This document shows, piece by piece, positions 34,421 through 42,211 of a stretch of DNA of 64,000 nt (the first letter of the stretch is position 1; each line of letters begins with the position of its first letter). The DNA is from Bradyrhizobium ivorense. Lineage in GTDB: Bacteria > Pseudomonadota > Alphaproteobacteria > Rhizobiales > Xanthobacteraceae. The DNA is taken from positions 124,001 to 188,000 of the forward strand of contig NZ_CAADFC020000004.1 in the NCBI RefSeq assembly GCF_900696085.1, given 5' to 3'. The notes under the pieces were generated by a model. It worked only from the letters and a program-made list of their open reading frames with translations. It was not told the DNA's origin and made no database searches. The position numbers and the translations under genes were made by a program.

Positions 34421-35436
34421 GCACCTCCTCAGGAACAATTCCGCGGCGCCGCACCTGGAGCAATTTCGGCGACGTGCGGCGGATGCCGAGTGAATACGAG
34501 ATCGTCACGCACGCTACGAACTGGACGGTCCGCAAGGACCGCGTCAGCGCTCTGGAGGTCAATCCGACCTCGCCGGCGAATCTATGGTTTCTAACCTTTC
34601 GTGATCGGTCCCCGCTGCAGGTTGGGGATTGGAACCGCTTTCGTGATCCGGACGAAGTTACATACCGTCGGTACGTGACCATGCAGGATGAGCAGGAGAC
34701 AGTTGTGGCAAGCCTGCTGGATGAATACGCCAACGCCGGTCACGACACGACGCACTCACCTGAGTGGCGCGCATGTCTCGCAAAGCTGTTCGCGCCGACC
34801 CGATACTCGTCGCATGCAATGCAAATGGCTTACTCCTATTTGGCACATATGGCGCCGTCGTCCTACATCTCGAACTGCGCAGCCTTCGCAGCCGCTGACA
34901 TGCTGCGACGCGTTTCACTGGTAGCCTATCGTACGCGCGAACTTCAAAAGACATGGCCGATGGAGGGGTTTGGGATGGCTGAGCGCGCCATTTGGGAAAA
35001 AGATCCCGATTGGCAGGAGACGCGCAGGGCTCTTGAACTGTCTCTCGTCGCGTATGACTGGGCAGAATCCTTCTGCGCGATCAATTTGGTCCTGCGGCCC
35101 TCGATCGAGGAGGTTCTCAATCGCCAGCTTGGAGACCTTGCGCGCCGCAATGGCGATGAGCAAGCCTGGCTGCTCCTCTCAAGCCTGTCTCTCGATTCTG
35201 AGCGGTGTAGTCGCTGGAGTGCCGCACTTGCCAAATTCGCCATCGACGAACGTCCTGGTAACCGCGATGTCTTTGAGCGGTGGATAGCGAAGTGGGTTCC
35301 TCGAGCCGAATCGGCCGTCGCCGGCCTCGCCATTCTCATTGGCGGACTAGCGAGGAATGCGGTACCCCAGAGCGAGATTGTGTCGGGAGCGAGAAGCAAG
35401 CGCGAGTCGTTGCTACGGCTCGCCGGAATTCTGTAG
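34417..35436 (+). CDS. Monooxygenase hydroxylase beta subunit, TmoE family
   Basis: About 339 residues from MSTSSGTIPRRRTWSNFGDV, the usual TmoE N-terminus (RRRTWS.FGDVRR.PSEYE). It has the ferritin-like helical fold of the alpha subunit but no metal ligands, as expected for beta subunits. Characteristic segments are LQVGDWNRFRDPDEVTYRRY and YLAHMAPSSYISNCAAFAAA. It forms the (alpha-beta-gamma)2 hydroxylase. ATG overlaps the effector stop. The order alpha-gamma fusion, effector, beta, Rieske differs from tmoABCDEF, where the ferredoxin gene lies third and the effector fourth. Confidence 0.92.
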   Translation: MSTSSGTIPRRRTWSNFGDVRRMPSEYEIVTHATNWTVRKDRVSALEVNPTSPANLWFLTFRDRSPLQVGDWNRFRDPDEVTYRRYVTMQDEQETVVASLLDEYANAGHDTTHSPEWRACLAKLFAPTRYSSHAMQMAYSYLAHMAPSSYISNCAAFAAADMLRRVSLVAYRTRELQKTWPMEGFGMAERAIWEKDPDWQETRRALELSLVAYDWAESFCAINLVLRPSIEEVLNRQLGDLARRNGDEQAWLLLSSLSLDSERCSRWSAALAKFAIDERPGNRDVFERWIAKWVPRAESAVAGLAILIGGLARNAVPQSEIVSGARSKRESLLRLAGIL

Positions 35437-35461
35437 GATCGAGAGCAAAGAGCAAAAAGAG

Positions 35462-35794
35462 ATGAGCGGTTGGAGGGCCGTGATCGAATTGGATGAGATT
35501 TGGGAGGGAGACCTTGTAACCTGCAAGGTCGATGGCATCGATGTTCTGTTCATCAACATTAGCGGCGAGGTATACGCTTATCGGGACAAGTGTCCTCATG
35601 CGGGAACGCCACTGAGCCAGGGCCTTTTGGAAGACAGAGTGCTGACCTGTTCGAGCCATCTTTGGCAATTCGACATCGTGAACGACGGGATCGGAGTTAA
35701 CCCGAAGAACTGTCGGTTGACGAGCTATCCTGTGAAGGTTGAAGACGGGAAAGTGTTGGTACAGATCAGGGCGTCCGAAGCAGAACAGACCTGA
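35462..35794 (+). CDS. Rieske [2Fe-2S] ferredoxin, TmoC type
   Basis: About 110 residues from MSGWRAVIELDEIWEGDLVT; AGCAAAAAGAG precedes ATG 35462. The Rieske ligands are C-P-H in KCPHAGTPLSQG and C-x2-H in LTCSSHLWQFD. It delivers electrons to the diiron hydroxylase. It lies 25 bases after the beta-subunit gene and is the last gene of the operon. A TmoF-type FAD/[2Fe-2S] reductase normally completes the chain; none is found in the window, so a housekeeping ferredoxin reductase (for instance the FNR at 7372, if suitable) may be borrowed. Confidence 0.93.
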   Translation: MSGWRAVIELDEIWEGDLVTCKVDGIDVLFINISGEVYAYRDKCPHAGTPLSQGLLEDRVLTCSSHLWQFDIVNDGIGVNPKNCRLTSYPVKVEDGKVLVQIRASEAEQT

Positions 35795-36089
35795 ATGCAA
35801 GCTGGTCTGGTTTGTTTTGAAAGGAGTGAGGCGATAGCGCCCAGCCGCCGGCGGCCGTCAAAAAAAACGCGCTGTCGCGGGTCGAGGAGTCTTGTTCCTC
35901 GGAACGTCTCGCCCAAGGGATACCTCTAGGCGCACGCCCTGTAGATTCAACGGAGGGTGGGGCTAACTGCGGTCCTTCGCACTCGGCCGGGCAGCCAGTG
36001 AGGCACTAGAGGGCATCGCCGGTGGGCATCTGGTCAGTCTAGACAGAGGGCGCAAGCTGTAGGTAACCTCGCACGGTAAGACGAGGTCA

Positions 36090-38975
36090 ATGGAAATGGC
36101 CGATCGGCCCGCGACCTTGGCCGAGCCCGAATTTTTGTTCGGCCCATTCCGTCTCCTTCCGGCACAGCAGATTTTGCTGGAGGGAGGAGCACCTGTGCGC
36201 ATCGGCAGCCGCGCGTTAGAGATTCTGACGGCATTGGTTGAGCATGCGGGCCAACTGGTAAGCAGGGGCGACCTTATCGCTCGCGCCTGGCCCAACACCT
36301 TCGTCGAGGAGGCCAACCTCAATGTGCATATCGGGGCGCTTCGAAGAGCGCTGGGAGAAGGCCAACCTGGCAACCGATACGTTGCGACTGTTCCCGGTCG
36401 GGGCTACCGCTTCGTGGCCGCCGTCAAACTATCTGAGTCGAAAGAGCCAGTTCTCCGGGCGAATGCGGCAGTGCGCGCCCACAATCTGCCGGCCGCATCG
36501 ACCCGATTGATCGGCCGTGCCGACGCAGTCGATGCGCTCCTGAGGCAGTTGCCAAAGCACCGGTTCGTCACGGTCGTGGGCCCTGGTGGCATCGGAAAGA
36601 CGACAGTTGCTCTCGCCGCGGCCGAGTCCCTGTTAGGCACTTACAAGCACGGTGTGTGGTTTATCAACTTGGCGCCATTGCGTGATCCGAATTTTCTTCC
36701 GGGCGCCCTCGCTTCCGCGCTCGACCTGACGATCCATTCTGGGGATCCGACGCCCGCGCTGGTAGCCCACCTACGCGACAAACAGATGCTGATTTTGCTC
36801 GATAGTTGCGAGCACCTTGTTGAGGCGGCCGCCGCTTTCGTGGAGCAGATCATCGGCGGTGCGCCCGGCTTGCAGGTCCTGGTGACTAGTCGTGAGCCCT
36901 TATGCGTGACAGGTGAGCACGTGCACCGTCTATCGCCACTGGAAGGCCCGCCCAGCTCCTTCAAGCTGACCGTGGCGGAAGCACTAGCATTTCCCGCCGT
37001 CCAACTCTTTGTCGAGCGCGCGGCTGCAAGCCTGGAGGGCTTCGAACTTACCAACGCAGATGTCCCGATCGTCGCCAATATTTGTCGCAAATTGGAAGGC
37101 ATCCCCCTTGCAATCGAACTTGCGGCTACCCGCGTGGACGCCTTCGGAATACGAAAGTTATCAGACCTTCTCAACGATCGATTTCAATTGCTGAAGCAGG
37201 GGAGGCGAAGCGCTTTGCCGCGTCATCGAACCATGGCCGCGGCACTCGATTGGAGTTATGAGCTGCTGCGTGAGGACGAGCGCGTCATTTTGCGCCGCCT
37301 TTCCGTGTTCGCCGGCGCATTCACGCTCGAGTCAGCGTGTGCCGTAGCTGCCAGCAACGCGATCGATGATCCGAAGGTCATCGATGGCGTGGCGAATTTG
37401 GTCGCGAAGTCGCTGGTCTTGGCGGACGTAGGTGGCGCCGCGGTGCAATACCGGCTGCTCGACACTACGCGCACTTATGCCTTGCAGAAGCTCGCCGAGA
37501 GTGGCGAGCTGGAAGCGCTTCTACGACGTCATGCCGAACACCACAGGGATCTGTTCAAGCAGGCGGAAGCCGAGTGGGAGGTGCGCCCTACCGCCGAGTG
37601 GCAGGCCAACTATGGGCACAAGATCGACGAGGTCCGCAGTGCTCTGAGCTGGACGTATTCCGCGAGCGGCGATGCCTCGATTGGCGTGGCGCTCACAGTT
37701 GCTGCAATTCCGTTGTGGATGCACTTATCGCTGATGGACGAATGTTGCGCATGCGTCGAACGCGCGCTCGCAAGCGGTTCCACCGAACGAGTACGTGACG
37801 ATTATGACGAGATGAAGCTTTATGCCGCACTTGGGGCGGCGCTTCTGTATGCGAGAGGTCCGCTGCCCGAAACAGACGTTGCCTGGACGAAAGCGCTTCG
37901 AATTGCAGAACACCTCGCCGACAGCAAGTATCAGTTGCGGGTGCTCTGGGGTCTATCCATCTATCGCGTCTATATCGGCGATTATCGAGCAGCACTTTGG
38001 TTCGCGAAAAGGTTTCAAACCGTCGCGAACGAGAACGGCGACGCGGCCGATCGGCTGAGCTGTGATAGACTAATGGCGACCGCGCTACACTATACTGGGG
38101 ATCAGACGGGCGCGCGACGGCGTCTCGAGCGGATGCTCAGTCAATACGTTTCGCCCCCTCACCGATCACATGTCGCCCGCTTCCAATTCGATCAGCGTGT
38201 GGCGGCGCGGAGTACGCTCTCGCACATCCTTTGGCTGCAGGGATTCCCGGATCAGGCGGTCCGCATGGCGCAAAGCGCTCTCGAGGCCGCCAGAGCCACT
38301 GACCATGCTCTCTCTCTGTATAATGCGCTGGGCCACGCGGCGTGTCCAATTGCTCTGTACGTTGGCGATTGGGTGGGGGCGCGACGCTTGCTCGCGATGC
38401 TCCTGGATCATTTGGAGAAGCACGGGCTAACCGTCTGGAACGCGTTGGGACTTTGTTTGCAGGGCACCCTGCTCGTCAAGCAGGGCGATATGACCGGTTT
38501 GCCGCTTCTCCGAAGTGCTCTGGACGACCTTCGCGAGATGAGGTTCGGGCTGCGATACTCGGCTTATCTCGGCACGTTCGCCCAGGGGTTGGGTGCTGCT
38601 GGGCGCATGAAGGAAGCCCGCGCCGCGATCGAGGAAGCGCTCGACTGGTCAGAACGCAGCGAAGAGCGCTGGTATTTGGCAGAATTGCTGCGCATCAATG
38701 GCGAGCTCGTTCGATTGGAGGGAACGGCTTCTGCGGCCCAGACGGCCGAGGAACAGTATCTGCAGGCACTCGAATGGGCGCGCCGGCAGCAAGCATTGTC
38801 ATGGGAGCTGCGTGCCGCGACGAGCCTGGCCCAGCTCTGGCACCAACAAGGCAGGACCGCTGGAGCTGATGAACTTCTCTCTTCGGTCTACGGTCGGTTC
38901 AGCGAGGGGTTCGAGACTGTTGATTTGAAGTCTGCTCGCGCGGTGATCGAGGATCTCCGCAAAACCCCGGCGTAG
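36090..38975 (+). CDS. Winged-helix/NB-ARC-like ATPase/TPR transcriptional regulator
   Basis: A 961-residue regulator with ATG GAA ATG at its start. Residues ~15-112 are an OmpR/PhoB-type winged helix (VRIGSRALEILTALVEHAGQ; EEANLNVHIGALRRALGEGQ; GRGYRFVA). Residues ~135-450 are a STAND-type ATPase with Walker A GPGGIGKTT (164-172) and Walker B MLILLDSCEHL. The remaining ~500 residues are TPR-like helices for ligand sensing. The C-terminus (SSVYGRFSEGFETVDLKSAR) is similar to that of the cyclase/ATPase protein at 26305-29645. It lies directly downstream of the monooxygenase operon on the same strand and is the best candidate for its activator and for the GTAAA repeat sites. Spacing to a weak repeat (GTAAC...GTAAG, 36063-36079) hints at autoregulation. 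Confidence 0.88.
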   Translation: MEMADRPATLAEPEFLFGPFRLLPAQQILLEGGAPVRIGSRALEILTALVEHAGQLVSRGDLIARAWPNTFVEEANLNVHIGALRRALGEGQPGNRYVATVPGRGYRFVAAVKLSESKEPVLRANAAVRAHNLPAASTRLIGRADAVDALLRQLPKHRFVTVVGPGGIGKTTVALAAAESLLGTYKHGVWFINLAPLRDPNFLPGALASALDLTIHSGDPTPALVAHLRDKQMLILLDSCEHLVEAAAAFVEQIIGGAPGLQVLVTSREPLCVTGEHVHRLSPLEGPPSSFKLTVAEALAFPAVQLFVERAAASLEGFELTNADVPIVANICRKLEGIPLAIELAATRVDAFGIRKLSDLLNDRFQLLKQGRRSALPRHRTMAAALDWSYELLREDERVILRRLSVFAGAFTLESACAVAASNAIDDPKVIDGVANLVAKSLVLADVGGAAVQYRLLDTTRTYALQKLAESGELEALLRRHAEHHRDLFKQAEAEWEVRPTAEWQANYGHKIDEVRSALSWTYSASGDASIGVALTVAAIPLWMHLSLMDECCACVERALASGSTERVRDDYDEMKLYAALGAALLYARGPLPETDVAWTKALRIAEHLADSKYQLRVLWGLSIYRVYIGDYRAALWFAKRFQTVANENGDAADRLSCDRLMATALHYTGDQTGARRRLERMLSQYVSPPHRSHVARFQFDQRVAARSTLSHILWLQGFPDQAVRMAQSALEAARATDHALSLYNALGHAACPIALYVGDWVGARRLLAMLLDHLEKHGLTVWNALGLCLQGTLLVKQGDMTGLPLLRSALDDLREMRFGLRYSAYLGTFAQGLGAAGRMKEARAAIEEALDWSERSEERWYLAELLRINGELVRLEGTASAAQTAEEQYLQALEWARRQQALSWELRAATSLAQLWHQQGRTAGADELLSSVYGRFSEGFETVDLKSARAVIEDLRKTPA

Positions 38976-39020
38976 ACTTGATGATAGAGGCTTAACGAAG
39001 GCGCTTTCGATGCCCGACGT

Positions 39021-39527
39021 CTAGTCGCGGGCGGTCTCGTACAAGAACCAGACCCGGCGTTCCGTCTCATCGATCCAGTTTTCCAACAAGCCGGCAGTTG
39101 CAACATCACCATGCTCATCGCAGAGCGAATGGGTTTCGCGCATGAACTCGACAAGGCGTAGATTGTCGTCGCGCAGCTCGGCCAGCATGTCATCCGGCGT
39201 GACGTAGTCGGCATCATTGTCCATAAGGCGTTGCCGGCGGCCTATGTCGCCGATCGAATGGATGGTGCGGCCTCCGATTTTGCGTGCGCGCTCGGCGATT
39301 GCATCCGTCATCGCAAAAATCTGGTCACCCTGTTCGTCTAGCATTAAATGATAGTCTCGGAAGTGCAGGCCCCACATATGCCAGTGAAAGTTTTTGGTTT
39401 TGAGGTAGAGCGAAAAAACGTCGGCCAGCAGCATGGTGAGGGCGCCGCTGACGTCACGGACTGCGTTTGCGCCGAGATTGGACGGAGTTGCGAGCGGTGA
39501 ATTGCGACGCTCCAGTGCGGTGCTCAT
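39021..39527 (-). CDS. dps: Dps-family DNA-binding ferritin
   Basis: About 168 residues; ATG 39527 follows GGAGACGTAGGG. The ferroxidase-site signature is complete: LKTKNFHWHMWGLHFRDYHL with LMLDEQGDQIFAMTDAIAER, and the C-terminal helix DVATAGLLENWIDETERRVW. Dps dodecamers store iron and protect DNA from peroxide. It lies opposite to the regulator gene, 45 bases from its end. Two island-motif repeats are found about 200-270 bases upstream. A second, broken copy occurs at 44850-45347. Confidence 0.93.
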   Translation of the reverse strand: MSTALERRNSPLATPSNLGANAVRDVSGALTMLLADVFSLYLKTKNFHWHMWGLHFRDYHLMLDEQGDQIFAMTDAIAERARKIGGRTIHSIGDIGRRQRLMDNDADYVTPDDMLAELRDDNLRLVEFMRETHSLCDEHGDVATAGLLENWIDETERRVWFLYETARD

Positions 39528-39724
39528 CCCTACGTCTCCATTTTCGGTGCCGCCGTGCGACGGAACTCTGTTCGCCGCGTTGTGGAATGACTCGCCAACT
39601 CGATCGGTCGTGGGGCAGCGCGTCAAGTCTGTCCCGCAGCAGGTCGAACAGCTCACGTGAGCTCAAAGCCTGCCTAGCCTAAGCCAACGATAACCCGTTC
39701 CCTGCCGGGGCGAAGTTAAGGCTG

Positions 39725-39739
39725 GTAAAATTTAGCAAA
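39725..39739 (+). promoter_or_regulatory. Direct repeat GTAAA-N5-GCAAA (island motif, copy 2)
   Basis: GTAAAATTTAGCAAA: pentamers ten bases apart, second with one mismatch. It lies ~200 bases upstream of the intact dps start. The broken dps has a similar site ~250 bases upstream. Confidence 0.4.
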
Positions 39740-39782
39740 TGCCGCAACGCCCTGTTTGTGGAGCCCGTGCGCGGGCCAAAAT

Positions 39783-39797
39783 TTTACATCTTTTTAT
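39783..39797 (-). promoter_or_regulatory. Direct repeat TTTAC-N5-TTTAT (island motif, copy 3)
   Basis: TTTACATCTTTTTAT, opposite in orientation to copy 2 and 58 bases from it. It shares the first ten bases (TTTACATCTT/C) with the copy at 46874. The pair may form a looped or divergent operator for dps. Confidence 0.4.
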
Positions 39798-39973
39798 TTC
39801 TCCAGAGCAGATGAACCGCGATCGGTTCTGCGGCCGGGAGCCTCGTTGCCGTACTGGCAGTGCGCCGTACTCGGAGCATCCACAGATCGAGAAAGCATCT
39901 TGCTGGGCATCGATGAGTCGTGGGACAAACGTATGGTGTTTTCGGAGAATTCGCGATCGAGCGAGCTCCGCCT

Positions 39974-40282
39974 TCATGGTGCGAACCGCGGTATCGGACC
40001 GAGCTGTGGCGTGGGGTGATCAAGCTCGATGAATGTCTCGTCGACATAGCACCAGCCCCAACCCTCTGGCGGGTCGTAACCCTCGATGATCGGGTGTCCG
40101 CTCGCCTGAAAATGCTTGGTGGCGTGTTTGCCGGGCGATTGGTCGCAACAACCGACGTGGCCACATGAACGGCAGATACGCAGGTGTACCCACCAACTCC
40201 CGCTCTTCAGGCATTCCTCGCACCCTAGCGCGCTCGGCGTAACGGTCCTGATTAGGTCATGATGAGAGCAGGAGTCTGACAC
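39974..40282 (-). CDS. UBP-type zinc-finger protein
   Basis: About 102 residues if started at GTG 40282 (VSDSCSHHDLIRTV); the frame is open to a TTG at 40393. The sequence is a ZnF-UBP domain as found in free-standing bacterial proteins: CSHHDLI, GCEECLKSGSWWVHLRICRS followed by CGHVGCCDQS, and HATKHFQASGHPIIEGYDP. The Cys and His ligands are all present. The end WGWCYVDETFIEL is typical. The domain binds free C-termini in eukaryotic ubiquitin enzymes; its bacterial role is unknown, but such genes often lie near redox or stress genes, as here. Confidence 0.82.
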   Translation of the reverse strand: MSDSCSHHDLIRTVTPSALGCEECLKSGSWWVHLRICRSCGHVGCCDQSPGKHATKHFQASGHPIIEGYDPPEGWGWCYVDETFIELDHPTPQLGPIPRFAP

Positions 40283-40405
40283 TGGGCGCCTCCATGCCGC
40301 GAATTGGCGGCTTGTGCGTGAGAAAACCTGCGACAGTAGGCGCGGAGCCGTGACTGATCGACATGTAAGACCTCGCACTTGAGCAGCCGCCAAGCTCAGC
40401 GTCCG

Positions 40406-41569
40406 TTACGATGTAAGAGCTCGTAAACTGCGAACCGAAGACGGCTCGGAAGTCTTCGGGCTACTACTAGCCACCAAAAGATCCCTAAATCGTCGAGGCT
40501 GCGACCGAAGGTATTGATGCGGCGCCTGGACCTGGGCGCCTAATTCGGCCGCGGCGTGCCAAGGCCATCTAGGATCATAAAGGATCGTCCGTGCCAGCGC
40601 GATCATGTCGGCGTCTCGAGTCGCCACGATCGCCTCGGCCTGGTCAAAGCCGGTGATCAGCCCGACGGCAACGACGGGAATTCCAACGGCTATTTTGACG
40701 GCCCGAGCCAACGGCACCTGATAGCTTGGCCCCACGGGAATTCGCTGAGCGGGATGGAGACCGCCGCTTGAAATATGGAAGGCGTCGCAGCCGGCGGCTT
40801 CGAGCATCGCGGCGAAGGCGCAAGTCTGTTCGATGTCCCAGCCTCCGTCCACCCAGTCGGTGCCGGATAAGCGTACGGTGACAGGCCTGTCGGGGATCGA
40901 CTGCCGCACTGCCTCGAATACCTCAAGTGGAAAACGCATGCGATTTTCCAAAGATCCGCCATACGTGTCGTCACGTTGATTGGAAAGCGGTGATAGGAAT
41001 TGATGCAGAAGGTAGCCATGCGCGCAGTGGAGCTGTATCAGGTCGACGCCGATACGCCGGGCGCGCTGAGCCGATGATACGAATGCATCTCGTATGTCTC
41101 GAAGTCTATCGCGGCTGAGCGTCTGCGGCGACATCTGACCTTCGGAGTAAGGTATGGACGAAGGTGCTTCCGTCTGCCAGCCATTTGGCGCGCTTGATGC
41201 GATCTGAGCCCCTCCAACCCAGGGCACTTCAGTGGAAGCCTTGCGGCCAGCGTGGTTCAATTGAATGCCGATTGGTATGCCGGACCACCGTCGGATTCGA
41301 TCCAGCGTAGAACTCATCGCCACTTCGGTCTCATCGCTCCACAGGCCCACATCAGCCCAGGTAATGCGACCATCCGGGAGCACGGCTGTCGCCTCGATCG
41401 TCAGCAGAGCCGCTCCGGAGATGGAGAGGTGACCTAGGTGGATTAGGTGCCAGTCGTTCATGCAGCCATTCTCTGCTGAATATTGGCACATTGGTGCGAT
41501 AACGATCCGGTTTGACAATTCGAGCGAGCCGACCCGAATAGGTTCAAAGAGGGCAGGGCGATGCTTCAT
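40406..41569 (-). CDS. NADH:flavin oxidoreductase / ene-reductase, YqjM (NamA) type
   Basis: A 387-residue FMN enzyme of the old yellow enzyme family. ATG 41569 follows GAGGAAAATTCC. The YqjM-class features are Cys 28 in IVIAPMCQYSAENG, the substrate-binding His pair replaced in IQLNHAGRKA, the FMN motif LHCAHGYLLHQFLSPLSN with RDDTYGGSLENRMRF, and the phosphate-binding region LARTILYDPRWPW. The family reduces C=C bonds of enones and enals with NAD(P)H. Beside a monooxygenase and aldehyde/ketone enzymes, it may saturate or detoxify an unsaturated carbonyl. The leftward orientation separates it from the aldehyde dehydrogenase gene. Confidence 0.92.
   Translation of the reverse strand: MKHRPALFEPIRVGSLELSNRIVIAPMCQYSAENGCMNDWHLIHLGHLSISGAALLTIEATAVLPDGRITWADVGLWSDETEVAMSSTLDRIRRWSGIPIGIQLNHAGRKASTEVPWVGGAQIASSAPNGWQTEAPSSIPYSEGQMSPQTLSRDRLRDIRDAFVSSAQRARRIGVDLIQLHCAHGYLLHQFLSPLSNQRDDTYGGSLENRMRFPLEVFEAVRQSIPDRPVTVRLSGTDWVDGGWDIEQTCAFAAMLEAAGCDAFHISSGGLHPAQRIPVGPSYQVPLARAVKIAVGIPVVAVGLITGFDQAEAIVATRDADMIALARTILYDPRWPWHAAAELGAQVQAPHQYLRSQPRRFRDLLVASSSPKTSEPSSVRSLRALTS
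40413..40427 (+). promoter_or_regulatory. Direct repeat GTAAG-N5-GTAAA (island motif, copy 4)
   Basis: GTAAGAGCTCGTAAA lies at the very end of the ene-reductase gene, ~130 bases upstream of the zinc-finger gene start. The position inside a coding end makes it less certain, but it is where a leftward promoter for the zinc-finger gene would be. Confidence 0.35.
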
Positions 41570-41646
41570 TGGAATTTTCCTCGGTGGTAAGCGTTGTTCC
41601 GACTGAACAGCCAGGCGCGGTTGCTGCTCACGGGGCCGGTACCGGC

Positions 41647-41796
41647 CTAAGCGCGAGGGATTTCATTCAGAGCGACGACGCCGAAGGCTTCCCTGGTCCA
41701 TGGGGCGCCGACCTTTCCTCGAAACATCCAGTAGCTGAAGCTGACATAGGCCAGTATGACTGGTACGAAGCCGGTGAATGCGAAAAACGAGATTAC
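41647..41796 (-). pseudogene. cydB/cioB 3' remnant (cytochrome bd subunit II C-terminus)
   Basis: About 49 codons read VISFFAFTGFVPVILAYVSF followed by SYWMFRGKVG, the final membrane helix and tail of cytochrome bd oxidase subunit II. The rest of the ~330-residue protein is absent: upstream sequence in the same frame has no similarity. No subunit I gene is near. It is a gene fragment left by a deletion or by horizontal rearrangement, and points to past turnover in this spacer. Confidence 0.5.
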
Positions 41797-42211
41797 CTGT
41801 GTCCGATGTTCGGACGCTGCGTGCCAGATGTTTGGGACGCAAGAAATGGCGTGCGACCGGACACTCGCGCCGAGCGAGGCAACCATGCGCGACGACGTCG
41901 GCAAGCGGAAATTAAAGGTTGTAAAAATGAAGACAGGGCTCTCCTCGGACTTGGTCTCGAATTCTATGATACAAACGTGATTGTCTCGGCGGTGCTTATC
42001 AATGCAAGCGAAACCGTGCGGTAAACCGCGCTCGTAGGCCAGGAATTGAGGCGGTGGCCTGGCTTATCAGGATTGGGATAAAGCGCGCTGCGAATTGCTT
42101 GCGGCCGCCTGACGTCAATTTTTTACCTCTCTTTACTTGCTCATCCACAAGGGTTGGCCAACTTTGGCGGATTGAGCGGCTCACTCAATCGAGATGGTAG
42201 GAGCGCGAGAG
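41797..42211. other. Spacer upstream of the aldehyde dehydrogenase gene
   Basis: About 415 bases with no recognisable gene apart from the fragment at its left edge. The repeat at 42122-42136 lies 76 bases before the start of the next gene. Confidence 0.4.
42122..42136 (-). promoter_or_regulatory. Direct repeat TTTAC-N5-TTTAC (island motif, copy 5)
   Basis: TTTACCTCTCTTTAC has two perfect pentamers ten bases apart. Including the preceding T it differs at one position of 16 from the copy at 46874. It lies 76 bases before the aldehyde dehydrogenase start, suitable for an activator site. Confidence 0.55.

Larger units (their letters stand above)
39528..39973. other. Intergenic region upstream of dps
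   Basis: About 445 bases between dps and the zinc-finger gene, both leftward. It holds the two tandem repeats at 39725-39739 and 39783-39797. Open frames here overlap one another and match no family. Confidence 0.4.

Noticed and set aside
36063..36079. GTAAC...GTAAG before the regulator at 36090 as a full member of the repeat motif
   Set aside because: The spacing is 12 rather than 10 bases and both pentamers deviate; mentioned only as a hint of autoregulation.
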